Of a DNA stretch of 25,843 nt, positions 15,665 through 24,115 are shown piece after piece. This DNA comes from JACQHC01 sp035559715 (GTDB lineage Bacteria > Gemmatimonadota > Gemmatimonadetes > Gemmatimonadales > GWC2-71-9). A program made the translations under genes and the position numbers. The DNA is taken from positions 1-25,843 of the forward strand of contig DATMAW010000003.1 of the NCBI GenBank assembly GCA_035559715.1, given 5' to 3'. A model generated the notes under the pieces. That model was not told the DNA's origin, made no database searches, and saw only the letters and a program-made list of their open reading frames with translations. How positions within the stretch are numbered: position 1 is the first letter of the stretch; each line of letters begins with the position of its first letter.

Positions 15665-16392
15665 CCATCCCCACGGACTTCAACGAACTCCGCGTCTCCG
15701 CCGTGATGCCGGCCTACAACGAGCAGGGGACGGTTGAGCGAGCCGTGCGCCGGCTGCGCGAGGCGCCGCTCAACATCGAGATTGTGTGCGTCAACGATGC
15801 CTCGACGGACACCACCGGCCTGATCCTCGAGCGGCTGCAACGCGAGGGCGTCGTGGATCGCCTGCTTCAGCACCCGGAGAACCGCGGCAAGGGGGCGGCG
15901 GTCCGCACCGGCATCCAGGCCGCGACAGGGCACGTCATTGTGATTCAGGATGCCGATCTGGAGTACGACCCCAGCGACCTTCCCATGCTGCTCGAACCCA
16001 TCCGGCTCGGCAAGGCCGATGCGGTGTTCGGGTCGCGTTTCCAGGCCGGGCCGCGACGCGTGCTGTACTTCTGGCACTCGGTGGGCAACAAGTTCCTCAC
16101 GTTGCTTTCCAACATGCTCACGGACCTCAACCTCACCGACATGGAAACGTGCTACAAGATGGTGCGGGCGGACTTGATGAAGTCGCTCCCGCTCGTGTCC
16201 GACCGATTCGGCATCGAGGTCGAACTCACCGCGCGCCTGGCGCAGGCGGGCGCCAGAATCTGGGAGGTTCCCATCTCGTACAGCGGCCGCACGTATGCGG
16301 AAGGAAAGAAAATCGACTGGCGAGACGGCGTGGCCGCTTTGTGGCACATCCTTCGATTCAATCTGTTCCGGCCAAGATTCGGCCACCGGTGA
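15661..16392 (+). CDS. GT2-family glycosyltransferase, polyprenyl/dolichol-phosphate sugar synthase-like
   Basis: Predicted 243 residues from ATG 15661, overlapping the pilR stop (ATGA). It is a single GT-A domain without membrane segments, the compact form seen in dolichol-phosphate-mannose synthases (DPM1) and bacterial homologues. Visible motifs are MPAYNEQGTVERAV (16-29), VNDASTDTT, NRGKGAAVRTG, the metal-binding DADLEYDP (Asp97, Asp99), FGSRF and DMETCYKM, then FGIEVELTARL. The family moves mannose or glucose from a nucleotide-sugar to undecaprenyl/polyprenyl phosphate on the cytoplasmic face. The product would feed GT-C enzymes, and three to four such proteins follow in the same overlapping gene chain. 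The sugar itself cannot be read from sequence. Confidence 0.85.
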   Translation: MTIPTDFNELRVSAVMPAYNEQGTVERAVRRLREAPLNIEIVCVNDASTDTTGLILERLQREGVVDRLLQHPENRGKGAAVRTGIQAATGHVIVIQDADLEYDPSDLPMLLEPIRLGKADAVFGSRFQAGPRRVLYFWHSVGNKFLTLLSNMLTDLNLTDMETCYKMVRADLMKSLPLVSDRFGIEVELTARLAQAGARIWEVPISYSGRTYAEGKKIDWRDGVAALWHILRFNLFRPRFGHR

Positions 16393-18380
16393 CGGTTTCA
16401 GGACTGGCTCGCCGGCTCTGGGTCACTCTCGGCGCCGCGGTGCTAGTGCTGCCGCTCCTGCCATTGCCCCAGTGGAGCGGGGCGCCCGACCAGGGGCCCA
16501 TTTGGGGGCCGCACCTTGCATCGTGGGGGATCGGCATCGTCACGGTCGCCGTAGGCGCCCTGGCGGCGGGCAGGCTCGCGACCCGAGTGCCAATCCCGCG
16601 GAAAACCCCGTGGGCCATCAGCCCGCGTTCAGTCGTCTCGATCCTTGCTCTGTTGCTCACGGCCGCGTCCGTCATGGTCATGTGGGTTGTCTGGGCCGGT
16701 AACCCGCATCTGGTAGACGAAGTGGCCCAGCTGTTTCATGCCCGGGTGTTCGCCGCGGGGCGCACGGCCGCTCCGCCGCCCGAGCCAGCGGCTGCGTTTC
16801 TCATCACACATACCTGGGTCACCGACGCCGGCTGGGTCTCCCAGTACCCACCGGGACACACCGTGCTGCTCGCCCTCGGCCTGCTGCTCCGTGCCGAGTG
16901 GCTGGTCAACCCACTCCAGGCCGGGGTGAGCCTCGTGCTGGTGTACGTCGTGGCGCGGGGCCTCTTCGGTTGGCGAACCGGCGTAGCCGCGGCGGTGCTC
17001 TGGGCGCTGTCGGCCTGGGTGCTCTTCATGTCTGGGACCTACCTGAATCATGTCAGCGCCGCGACGCTCGCCCTGGCCGCGTGGGCGCTGGTCTTCGCAG
17101 CGCGTGACCCACAGCGCGGGCACTTCTTGGCGGCGGGATTCATGTTCGCCCTGTGTGCCGCCACGCGACCGCTGGACGCTGTGGCGGCGGCCGTTCCCGT
17201 GCTCATCTGGATTGCGGTTAGCCGGCGCGCAGCCGCCCTGCCCTGGATAGTGGTAGGCGGACTCCCCGTCGTCGCCGCGTGGGGATGGCTCAACTGGCGG
17301 ATCTACGGCAGCCCGCTCACGTTGGGGTATACGGCTGTGTATGGCGCCGAGCACGGGCTGGGATTTCACAGCGATCCGTGGGGCCAGGCCTACACCCCGC
17401 TCACCGGCCTGTCCAACCTGGCCATCGGGATTCGCCGGCTCCACATCTACCTCTACGAATGGCCGATCCCCGCGCTACTGCCACTGGCTCTGTGGGCGCT
17501 GCTGGGCCGTCAACGCTCGTGGCGCGAGCTGGTGGTCGCTTCCGGGATCCTCGCGGCGCCGCTCCTGTACTTCTTCTACTGGCACTCAGGGTTTTACATC
17601 GGCCCGCGCTTCTACTACGCCGCCGCGCCGATGCTCGTGATCGGGACGGCGCGCGCCTGGCGCGTGGCCTCCGTGCTCGCTCGCCGGGCCAGGCCGCTGT
17701 GGCTTCGGTGGGATGTAGCCCTTTGGACGGCGGCCTCGGGCGCCGTGCTCTGGGGCTTGGTCGGGATTCTGCCGATCCGATGGGACGCCTATCGTGCCGG
17801 ACTCGCCACGCTCAAGCTGCACCCGGAGCGCGAACTTGCGCGACGGGGCGTGACGCAGGCGTTGGTGCTCGTACCGGAGAGTTTCGGCAGCCGGGTGGGC
17901 GTTCGGCTGTGGGCGCTCGGAATCCCCCCGGGCCTTGTGGAGCGCGCCTACCGACGGCTCGACACGTGCGACCTGTATCAGTGGCTCCGGACCGCCGAAA
18001 GCGCCGGGTGGCGCGGCGAGACGGCCGTCCTGCGACTGCAGGCCGTGTTGGACACGGTCACCGCCGCGCCCCCCCTCGAGCGGACCTGGCCTGATCCCAC
18101 CGTTCGGTTCCGGCGCGGATACACCCCACCGGAGGTCTGCCAGGTGGAGCTGCGTCGAGACCTGGCCGGTTTCACGCTGTACGGTCAGCTGGCGTGGCGC
18201 AACGCCATCGGGCTGAGTCGAGGGGTCGTGTTCGCCCGAGACCTGTTCGAGCTGAACGGTCCCTTGCTGGAACGGTACGCCGGGTGGGAGGTCTGGCGCT
18301 TCGCACCGCCGCCGGATCGACCCAATGGGCGCCCGGTGTTGACCAAGGTGCGGGCGTCGGCCGAGAAGCCCGCGTCGTGA
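16389..18380 (+). CDS. GT39-like GT-C membrane glycosyltransferase
   Basis: Predicted 663 residues from GTG 16389, overlapping the GT2 stop (GTGA). About ten to twelve hydrophobic segments fill the first 430 residues. The first large loop carries the acidic pair Asp110-Glu111 in NPHLVDEVAQLFHARVF, the position of the catalytic/metal Asp-Glu seen in GT-C enzymes that use lipid-phosphate sugars. QYPPGHTVLLALG and TRPLDAVAAAVPVLIW are also typical of the GT39/ArnT-like group. The last 200 residues are a soluble, presumably periplasmic domain containing TCDLY and PEVCQVEL, with no family I recognise. It would transfer a sugar to protein or lipid on the outer face of the inner membrane. The acceptor is unknown. 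Confidence 0.75.
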   Translation: MTVSGLARRLWVTLGAAVLVLPLLPLPQWSGAPDQGPIWGPHLASWGIGIVTVAVGALAAGRLATRVPIPRKTPWAISPRSVVSILALLLTAASVMVMWVVWAGNPHLVDEVAQLFHARVFAAGRTAAPPPEPAAAFLITHTWVTDAGWVSQYPPGHTVLLALGLLLRAEWLVNPLQAGVSLVLVYVVARGLFGWRTGVAAAVLWALSAWVLFMSGTYLNHVSAATLALAAWALVFAARDPQRGHFLAAGFMFALCAATRPLDAVAAAVPVLIWIAVSRRAAALPWIVVGGLPVVAAWGWLNWRIYGSPLTLGYTAVYGAEHGLGFHSDPWGQAYTPLTGLSNLAIGIRRLHIYLYEWPIPALLPLALWALLGRQRSWRELVVASGILAAPLLYFFYWHSGFYIGPRFYYAAAPMLVIGTARAWRVASVLARRARPLWLRWDVALWTAASGAVLWGLVGILPIRWDAYRAGLATLKLHPERELARRGVTQALVLVPESFGSRVGVRLWALGIPPGLVERAYRRLDTCDLYQWLRTAESAGWRGETAVLRLQAVLDTVTAAPPLERTWPDPTVRFRRGYTPPEVCQVELRRDLAGFTLYGQLAWRNAIGLSRGVVFARDLFELNGPLLERYAGWEVWRFAPPPDRPNGRPVLTKVRASAEKPAS

Positions 18381-20200
18381 ACGAGCACCGCGCCGATCGG
18401 ACGGTCATGATGGCGGCGGCGCTGATCGCCGCGGGCGCGTACGCCGTCACGGCCGGCTACGACTTCGTATACGACGACGTTCACATCATTCGGAACAAGA
18501 CGCTGCTCCATTCACTCGCGAACTGGCGGGAAATCCTCACGACCACGTGGTGGGGGTATGCGCTCTACCGGCCCCTGACCGAGCTGTCCTTCGCCGTGGA
18601 CTGGACCCTGAGTAAGGGCGATCCCGGCTGGTTCCACGTGGTCAATGTGTTGCTGCACGCCGTGACCACCGCCCTGGTGTTTCGGCTCGCGCGCATAGGG
18701 CTGGGCGTGGTGGGGGCCGGCGCGGCCGCGCTCGCTTTCGCCGTCCATCCGGTGCACGTAGAGGCCGTGGCCAATGTTGTCGGGCGGGCCGAGGTCCTCG
18801 CGGCCTGTATGGCGCTCGCTGCCGTGCTGTGTTACCGGATGGACGGGAGCCTCGCGCGACAGGGGGACACAGGACCGCGCCGATGGGCTGCCTCGCTCGG
18901 GGCGCTGGCGGCGCTCGGGGCAGGGCTCGCGGCCAAGGAAACCGCGTTCGCCATTCCGGGCCTCTTTCTTCTCGTCGACTGGTTCGAGGCCGGCATCCAC
19001 GACGAGCGGCCGGCCACGACGCTGCGCCGCCACGCCGTGTTGTGGATGGGCTCGGTGGCGCTGGCGCTGGAGTGGCTGTGGGTGCGGGCGATGGTCGTGG
19101 GGGATTTGGCCGGCGACCATCCGGCGGCCGGCTTGGAGGGTCAGGGATTCGTTGGTCGCGTGCTCGTGATGGCGCCGGTAGTGCTCGAGTACGCGCGTCT
19201 CCTGTGGTTCCCGGCTCGCTTGTCCGCGGACTACTCACCCGACTTTCTCCCGGCGGCCGCGCGCCTCACCGTGCGTGGACTGGCTGGCCTGGCGGTGCTC
19301 GCGGCGCTTGCGTGGCTGACGATTCGGGCGCGGCGCCGCGCGCCCATGATCAGCCTGGGCCTCGTGTGGATCGGGGGCACGCTGCTCATCGTGTCGAACC
19401 TCATCGTGCCCACCGGTGTGCTGCTCGCCGAGCGCACGCTGTACTTGCCATCCGTAGGCGCCGTGCTCGTCCTTGGCTGGCTCGTGGCGTGGAGCGAGGC
19501 GAGCTGGCGGCATGTTGGGGTGGCGCTCGCCGCGCTCGCCGTGGCGGCGGGCCTCGTGCGCACGTCCACCAGGCTTCCCACGTGGCGCGACAATGACCAC
19601 TTCTTCCCGCAGCTGGTGCGTGACGCGCCGGGCTCGTATCGCGGCTTCCTCGTTGCCGGAGCCCTGGCGTATGACGCCGGCGACCGCGGCCGCGGCGAGG
19701 TCCTGCTCCGTCGCGCGTTGCTGGTGTACTCGCTGCATCCCCTCGTGTGGGAGACGCTGGCCTACCGCTTCGAGGAAGAGGGTCGGTGGCGGGAAGCGGC
19801 GCAGCACTTCCGGGCGGCGTTCCTGCTCGACTCGCTGAGACTGGAGGCCGGCGCCCGCGCCGCCGTGGCGTACGTGCGGGCGGGTCTTGTGGACTCGGCA
19901 GACATCGTGGCCCGCAGGATGGCGGCCGTCGACTCGAGCGACGTCCGGCACCTGGCGACGCGGGCAGAGATCGCGCTGGCGAGGGGCCGCCCGCTCGAGG
20001 CCATGACGTGGCGCCGCCGAGTGGCGTGGCGGTTTCCTCGAGTGTGGCAGTACTGGTTTCTCACCGCCGACGCGGCGCTGCGGGCGGCGTATTGCCCCGA
20101 GGCCGTGCGCTCAATTGAGCGGGTGCGCGAGCTGGCGCCCAGCGCTCCCAGGCTTCACGAACTTGTGCAACGAGCCGAGCATAGCGGGTGCGCCCGTTGA
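18377..20200 (+). CDS. TMTC-like (DUF1736-type) membrane protein with C-terminal TPR-like repeats, copy 1
   Basis: Predicted 607 residues from GTG 18377, overlapping the preceding stop (GTGA). The N-terminal half is polytopic with an early YDFVYDDVHII (acidic pair Asp33-Asp34), then ALYRPLTELSFAVDW, GWFHVVNVLLHA and the TMTC signature HPVHVEAVANVVGRAE (124-139), GLAAKETAFAIPG and SNLIVPTGVLLAERTLYLPS. The C-terminal 180 residues are helical, TPR-like repeats (WETLAYRFEEEGRWREAAQHFRA and following). Eukaryotic TMTC1-4 are ER O-mannosyltransferases for cadherin-type folds, using dolichol-phosphate-mannose; activity of bacterial relatives is largely untested. Its membrane topology would put the TPRs in the periplasm. 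A second copy lies two genes downstream. Confidence 0.82.
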   Translation: MNEHRADRTVMMAAALIAAGAYAVTAGYDFVYDDVHIIRNKTLLHSLANWREILTTTWWGYALYRPLTELSFAVDWTLSKGDPGWFHVVNVLLHAVTTALVFRLARIGLGVVGAGAAALAFAVHPVHVEAVANVVGRAEVLAACMALAAVLCYRMDGSLARQGDTGPRRWAASLGALAALGAGLAAKETAFAIPGLFLLVDWFEAGIHDERPATTLRRHAVLWMGSVALALEWLWVRAMVVGDLAGDHPAAGLEGQGFVGRVLVMAPVVLEYARLLWFPARLSADYSPDFLPAAARLTVRGLAGLAVLAALAWLTIRARRRAPMISLGLVWIGGTLLIVSNLIVPTGVLLAERTLYLPSVGAVLVLGWLVAWSEASWRHVGVALAALAVAAGLVRTSTRLPTWRDNDHFFPQLVRDAPGSYRGFLVAGALAYDAGDRGRGEVLLRRALLVYSLHPLVWETLAYRFEEEGRWREAAQHFRAAFLLDSLRLEAGARAAVAYVRAGLVDSADIVARRMAAVDSSDVRHLATRAEIALARGRPLEAMTWRRRVAWRFPRVWQYWFLTADAALRAAYCPEAVRSIERVRELAPSAPRLHELVQRAEHSGCAR

Positions 20201-21687
20201 ACGAGCGCGATGTGAACCTGTGGCCCAAGATCGCCGGGCTTGTGGGATTCGTGGCGGCACTGTGGGCTCAAAGCGATGCGCTGGTCGGCGTGTTCTACGA
20301 CGACGGGATCTACGTCGTGGGAGCCAAAGCGCTCGCCCAGGGTCATGGCTATCGCAACATTCATTTGCCCGATCCCCTTCCGATCGTCCACTATCCGTTC
20401 CTGTATCCCGCCGCCCTCAGCCTGCTGTGGCGTCTCTGGCCTGCCTTCCCCCAGAACGCCGCGCTGTTCGAGTTGTTCGACGCGGCGGCGCTCGGAGTTG
20501 CGGCCTGGGTGGTGGCATCTTACGCGCGCCGTCTGCTCCCACCCCGGCTAGCGGCGGCGGTCGTCACGCTGGGTTTCACGGCGTTCCCCATTTTGACGAT
20601 CGTGGGCATGCGGCTGTCCGAGCCGCTGTTCTTGGCCCTCGCGGCGGCTGCCATACTGCTTGCCGATCGTGTCCCCGCGACGGCACGCACGGCGGCTGCA
20701 GCGGGAGCGCTCTCCGGGCTTGCGACCTTGGCCCGCAGCATCGGTGTCGCGTTCATTGCCGGGGTCGTGCTGGCGCATGTTGCGCGACGCGAGTGGCGCG
20801 CCGCTGCGGTTGCCGCCGCAGTTGCCGCAGCGCTCGTTGCTCCCTGGGCGTTATGGATCGTCCTTCATGGCACCGTGGCCGATGCGGCGCTCGCGCCGAA
20901 TTACGGGACCTACCTGTACGAGATCCGCCAGGCCGGGCTCAGTGCCATGCTCGAGGGGCTCGACCTCCGAGCGCTCGGCGCCCTGGGGCGGCTTGCGTTG
21001 CCGCGCCTGCCAGAACCCGCGTGGTATGCTGGCGCAGCCGCCTTGCTGGCCGCCGTGATCGTGGGGGCGTCCGCCTCGTTTCGCGACGCTGCGGCCCTCA
21101 TCACGTCGCTTGGCCTCTATGTCTTGATCGCGTCCCTGTGGCCGTACCAACCTCACCGGTTCATGTGGGTCACCGTGCCGTGGTTTGCCCTGCTGCTTGC
21201 CCGCGGCTGCCGGGAGCTGTGGCGGCACGGCCGCGCGGCACGCGTGGCGGTGCTCCTGGTGGCTGGCCTCGTCGCAACTGGCTTTGGGCACGCACAGGTG
21301 GCGTCTCTCGCCAAGCGCGGCTTCGAGCTGACCGCTGAGGGCATCAGCCAGTCGTTTCGGATCCTGATCGGCGCGGTTTCCGGCGAAACACCCGAGAGCG
21401 CGGTGATTGCCGCGGAGGACGAGGCGCTCATCTATCTCTACGCAGGACGTCGGACCGTGCCGAGCTACGTGTTCCGCTGGCGGGGGCGGGGCACGGAGCC
21501 GGCGGGTGCCGACAGCGCGTTAGCGTTCTACTGCCGGGCCGGCGTCACCCATGTCGCCCTTACCGGCCCCGCTGCCCAGACTGCGCCGCCCGTCGCCGGC
21601 CTCCTGTCCCGAACCGACTCCCCCCTCATCCCGTTGTTTCAGGTGACGGGCGGAGCCGCCCTCTACCGCCTCCAATGTCCTGGCTGA
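20188..21687 (+). CDS. GT-C-type membrane glycosyltransferase (GT39/ArnT-like)
   Basis: Predicted 499 residues if GTG 20188 is used (13-nt overlap with the previous gene). TTG 20197 (TTGA overlap) and GTG 20212 are alternatives and no start has a clear ribosome-binding site. It is polytopic, with about ten segments in residues 10-370. An acidic pair lies in the first loop at FYDDGIYVVGAKALAQGHGY (Asp38-Asp39), followed by IHLPDPLPIVHYPFLYPAAL and VGMRLSEPLFLALA, the arrangement of GT39/ArnT-type enzymes. The last 130 residues form a small soluble domain. It is flanked on both sides by TMTC-like genes and is clearly part of the same translation-coupled operon. Sugar and acceptor are unknown. 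Confidence 0.78.
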   Translation: MRPLNERDVNLWPKIAGLVGFVAALWAQSDALVGVFYDDGIYVVGAKALAQGHGYRNIHLPDPLPIVHYPFLYPAALSLLWRLWPAFPQNAALFELFDAAALGVAAWVVASYARRLLPPRLAAAVVTLGFTAFPILTIVGMRLSEPLFLALAAAAILLADRVPATARTAAAAGALSGLATLARSIGVAFIAGVVLAHVARREWRAAAVAAAVAAALVAPWALWIVLHGTVADAALAPNYGTYLYEIRQAGLSAMLEGLDLRALGALGRLALPRLPEPAWYAGAAALLAAVIVGASASFRDAAALITSLGLYVLIASLWPYQPHRFMWVTVPWFALLLARGCRELWRHGRAARVAVLLVAGLVATGFGHAQVASLAKRGFELTAEGISQSFRILIGAVSGETPESAVIAAEDEALIYLYAGRRTVPSYVFRWRGRGTEPAGADSALAFYCRAGVTHVALTGPAAQTAPPVAGLLSRTDSPLIPLFQVTGGAALYRLQCPG

Positions 21688-23525
21688 GCACGCCGCGGGC
21701 TGTCTTTCTCGCAGGCGCCCTGGCCTGCGTCATTCACGTTGATTCACTGCGCAATGACTGGGCGCTCGACGACCACCCCGTCATTGCGCGGAATCCTGCG
21801 GCGCACTCTCCGGGCGCGGCGCTGGCCGCGGCCTTTTCACCCTACTGGCCTCCCGAGGACGGCCTGTCTGCTGGCTTGTATCGCCCCCTGACCGTGTTGA
21901 GCTACGGAGTTGACTGGGCCCTCTCTGGCGGGCGGCCCTGGTGGTTTCACCTGGTGAATGTGCTGCTGCATGGCGCCGTCACCGGACTCGTTGTCCTGGT
22001 TGCCGCCGCCTGGCTGCCCCCCGTTGGGACGCTTGTGGCGGGACTGGTATTTGCCGTCCATCCAGTCCACGTCGAAGCGGTGGCTAACGTCGTCGGCCGG
22101 GCCGAATTGCTGGCGGCGGGATGGCTGCTCCTCGCCATCCTCGCGGCGCGGCGCTACCGGAGTGCTTTCCATGGCTCGCGCCGCTGGTGGCTGGGCCTCA
22201 CCGTGCTCGCCGCAGTGGCCGCGCAGCTGTCCAAGGAGCACGGCGTCGTGGCAATTGCGCTCCTGGGCCTGGACCACGTGCTGGAGCGATCTCGTCCCGG
22301 TCAGGCGCCACGCCGCTCTGCCGCGGACTTGTACCTCTCGGTGGCGGCAGCCACGATCGCCTACTTGTATCTCTGGCAGGCTGTAAGCGGAGACTTCGTG
22401 GCAGCCGCGGCCGTGGCTCCGCTGAGAGACCTCACCACCACGCAGCGCCTGGCCGCCGTGCTGCCCGTCCAGCTCGATGTGTTGCGGCTGCTCGTGTGGC
22501 CCTGGGATCTGGCCCCCGAGTACGGGCCCCAGACCATTCCCATCCGCGAGTCCTGGACCTGGATTGCCGCCCTGGGTGGAGCCGTAACGGTGGCGATAAT
22601 GGCGCTGGGCGTTCTGGTGGTGCGGCGGGCGCCAGCCGTTTCGTTCGGCTTGCTCGCCGCGGGACTGGCGTACGCGCCAACCTCGAATCTCGTTTTCGTG
22701 TCAGGCGTGGTCCTCGCGGAACGCGCGCTCTACCTGTCGGTGCTGGCGCCGGCGATGGTGCTGGGCTGGCTTGTGGCCTCGGGCGGGCAGCGGCAACTCA
22801 GGTTGGGCGCGGCAGGCCTTTCTGTTTTGTTGGTGGTTTCATACGCCGTGCGCACCGTCACGAGGGTTCCGTTCTGGCGCGATACGCGAACGGTGGTGGT
22901 GGAAGGGTTCATCAGTCACCCCGAGAGCTTCGCGGCTCATGTGCGGCTGGCACGGGCGCGGGAGCAGACCGGGGACGTGCAGGGAGCGATCGCCCAGTAC
23001 ATGGCCGCCAACGCGATCTACGACGGGTACTCGTTCGTGCCCGTGCGGGCGGCCAGGCTCGCGTTGGGGAGCGGTCGAGTGACGCTGGCTCGGGACTTGG
23101 CCCGAATGGCCGCCGCGACCGATCCCCACCATCCCGAAGTTGCGCGCGTGACGTCACAGGTGCTCCTGGCTCTCGGCGAAAAAGATTCGAGCCTTGCGGT
23201 GTTGCGCAATGCGATCGAAGCGCAACCGCTCAATGTGCCGGCCCTTGAGTCCTATGTGACGGCGCTCGACTCCATCGGGGCTGCTGACTGGCAGCGGTAT
23301 CTGGCGCACGCGCGGCTCTTCTGGCGCAGGGGACTGCCGGTCAGCGCCTCAGCGGCGCTGGACTCGGCCTTCGGCCGGCTGAGTCGCGGGCAGTTCTCCC
23401 GGGGTGAATGCTGGGAGCTAGTGCAGTCGGCGGAGCTTTCCGCCACCCTGAACCCGAACTTGGCTCGTGAGATTGAGACGATCGTTTCCGACTCCTCATC
23501 GCGATGTATGATTGGTGTCAAGTAA
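21675..23525 (+). CDS. TMTC-like (DUF1736-type) membrane protein with C-terminal TPR-like repeats, copy 2
   Basis: Predicted 616 residues from ATG 21675, overlapping the upstream gene by 13 nt. It is a clear paralogue of the gene at 18377-20200: DWALDDHPVIARN (Asp32-Asp33), LYRPLTVLSYGVDWALSGG, FHLVNVLLHG, the same signature HPVHVEAVANVVGRAE (129-144), LSKEHGVVAIALLGLD and SNLVFVSGVVLAERALYLS. After about residue 410 come helical TPR-like repeats (AHVRLARAREQTGDVQGAIAQY onward). The shared signature is identical over 16 residues while the rest has diverged, so the duplication is old and both copies are kept. It is the last gene before the pilins. The expected role is transfer of a sugar from a lipid-phosphate donor at the outer face of the inner membrane (inference from the family). 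Confidence 0.82.
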   Translation: MSWLSTPRAVFLAGALACVIHVDSLRNDWALDDHPVIARNPAAHSPGAALAAAFSPYWPPEDGLSAGLYRPLTVLSYGVDWALSGGRPWWFHLVNVLLHGAVTGLVVLVAAAWLPPVGTLVAGLVFAVHPVHVEAVANVVGRAELLAAGWLLLAILAARRYRSAFHGSRRWWLGLTVLAAVAAQLSKEHGVVAIALLGLDHVLERSRPGQAPRRSAADLYLSVAAATIAYLYLWQAVSGDFVAAAAVAPLRDLTTTQRLAAVLPVQLDVLRLLVWPWDLAPEYGPQTIPIRESWTWIAALGGAVTVAIMALGVLVVRRAPAVSFGLLAAGLAYAPTSNLVFVSGVVLAERALYLSVLAPAMVLGWLVASGGQRQLRLGAAGLSVLLVVSYAVRTVTRVPFWRDTRTVVVEGFISHPESFAAHVRLARAREQTGDVQGAIAQYMAANAIYDGYSFVPVRAARLALGSGRVTLARDLARMAAATDPHHPEVARVTSQVLLALGEKDSSLAVLRNAIEAQPLNVPALESYVTALDSIGAADWQRYLAHARLFWRRGLPVSASAALDSAFGRLSRGQFSRGECWELVQSAELSATLNPNLAREIETIVSDSSSRCMIGVK

Positions 23526-23573
23526 GTGACGCGACGGTCGAATTACGGACATGGCTTGCAAATAGAAAGACCT

Positions 23574-23616
23574 CGGGCCCTGCCGGGTTATGGACCTTCC
23601 GCATGGCAGTGGCCCG
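23574..23616. promoter_or_regulatory. Imperfect inverted repeat upstream of the pilin promoter (candidate PilR enhancer or weak terminator)
   Basis: CGGGCCCTGCC (23574-23584) and GGCAGTGGCCCG (23605-23616) are complementary apart from a one-base bulge, around a 20-nt centre. The element lies roughly 45-90 nt upstream of the -24 element, where NtrC-type activators usually bind. It is also about 50 nt after the previous stop but lacks a T-tract, so an operator is as likely as a terminator. Confidence 0.35.
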
Positions 23617-23660
23617 TAATATGTTGTTGGTTCGTTATTTGTGTGGCGAAGCAATTGGTC

Positions 23661-23676
23661 CGGCACGGCTGTTGCC
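23661..23676 (+). promoter_or_regulatory. Sigma54 (-24/-12) promoter of the pilin genes
   Basis: CGGCACGGCTGTTGCC matches the sigma54 consensus TGGCACG-N4-TTGC at all core positions: GG at 23662-23663 and GC at 23674-23675 with exactly 10 nt between. Only the flanking first T and last A/T differ. It lies 58 nt upstream of the first pilin ATG, giving a leader of about 45 nt. PilR, a sigma54 activator, is encoded in the same window. Confidence 0.8.
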
Positions 23677-23733
23677 ACCCGTTCGGGCCGTGCCTCGGCT
23701 GTACCCAATCCAACACCCGCGGGAGGTAGCAGC

Positions 23734-24093
23734 ATGAATCGCAAGGGCTTCACGCTTATTGAACTCCTCATCGTGGTGGTGATCATCGGTATTCTGGCGG
23801 CCATCGCCATTCCGAAGTTCGCCAACACGAAGGAGAAGGCCTACATCGCGTCGATGAAGGCCGACCTGCGCAACCTGATTAACGCGCAGGAAGCGTACTT
23901 CGCGGACAACACCACGTACGCGTCCGCGACGGGGTCGTTGCAGTACAACCAGTCCGCCGGCGTGACTGTGACGCTGACCAGCGCCACGGGCACCGGCTGG
24001 ACGGCCACTGCGTACCACAATGGCACGACGGTGACCTGCTCGATCGCCGTTGGCGGTTTGGCCACGGCCAACGAGGGCGAGCCGCAGTGCTAG
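23734..24093 (+). CDS. pilA: Type IV pilin (copy 1), PilA-like
   Basis: Predicted 119-residue prepilin from ATG 23734 with GGGAGG about 8 nt before it. The leader MNRKG is cut before Phe6; mature Glu5 (Glu10) and the hydrophobic alpha1 helix through Pro27 are canonical (FTLIELLIVVVIIGILAAIAIPKF). The head is short, with a Ser/Thr-rich stretch (18 of 45 residues at 59-103) and a C-terminal disulfide-type loop Cys102-Cys119. The family forms the pilus fibre. The sigma54 promoter and the position as first of two pilins suggest this is a major subunit, but minor-pilin status cannot be excluded. Near identity to the next gene over the first 50 mature residues shows a duplication. Confidence 0.93.
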   Translation: MNRKGFTLIELLIVVVIIGILAAIAIPKFANTKEKAYIASMKADLRNLINAQEAYFADNTTYASATGSLQYNQSAGVTVTLTSATGTGWTATAYHNGTTVTCSIAVGGLATANEGEPQC

Positions 24094-24115
24094 GGTGAAG
24101 GACCAACGGAGGAAC

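Noticed and set aside
20115..21338. 407-residue frame overlapping the GT-C gene, and the similar frame 22121-23248 in TMTC-like 2
   Set aside because: Both are +1/+2 shadows full of Arg, Ala and Cys. The real frames have membrane segments and family motifs.
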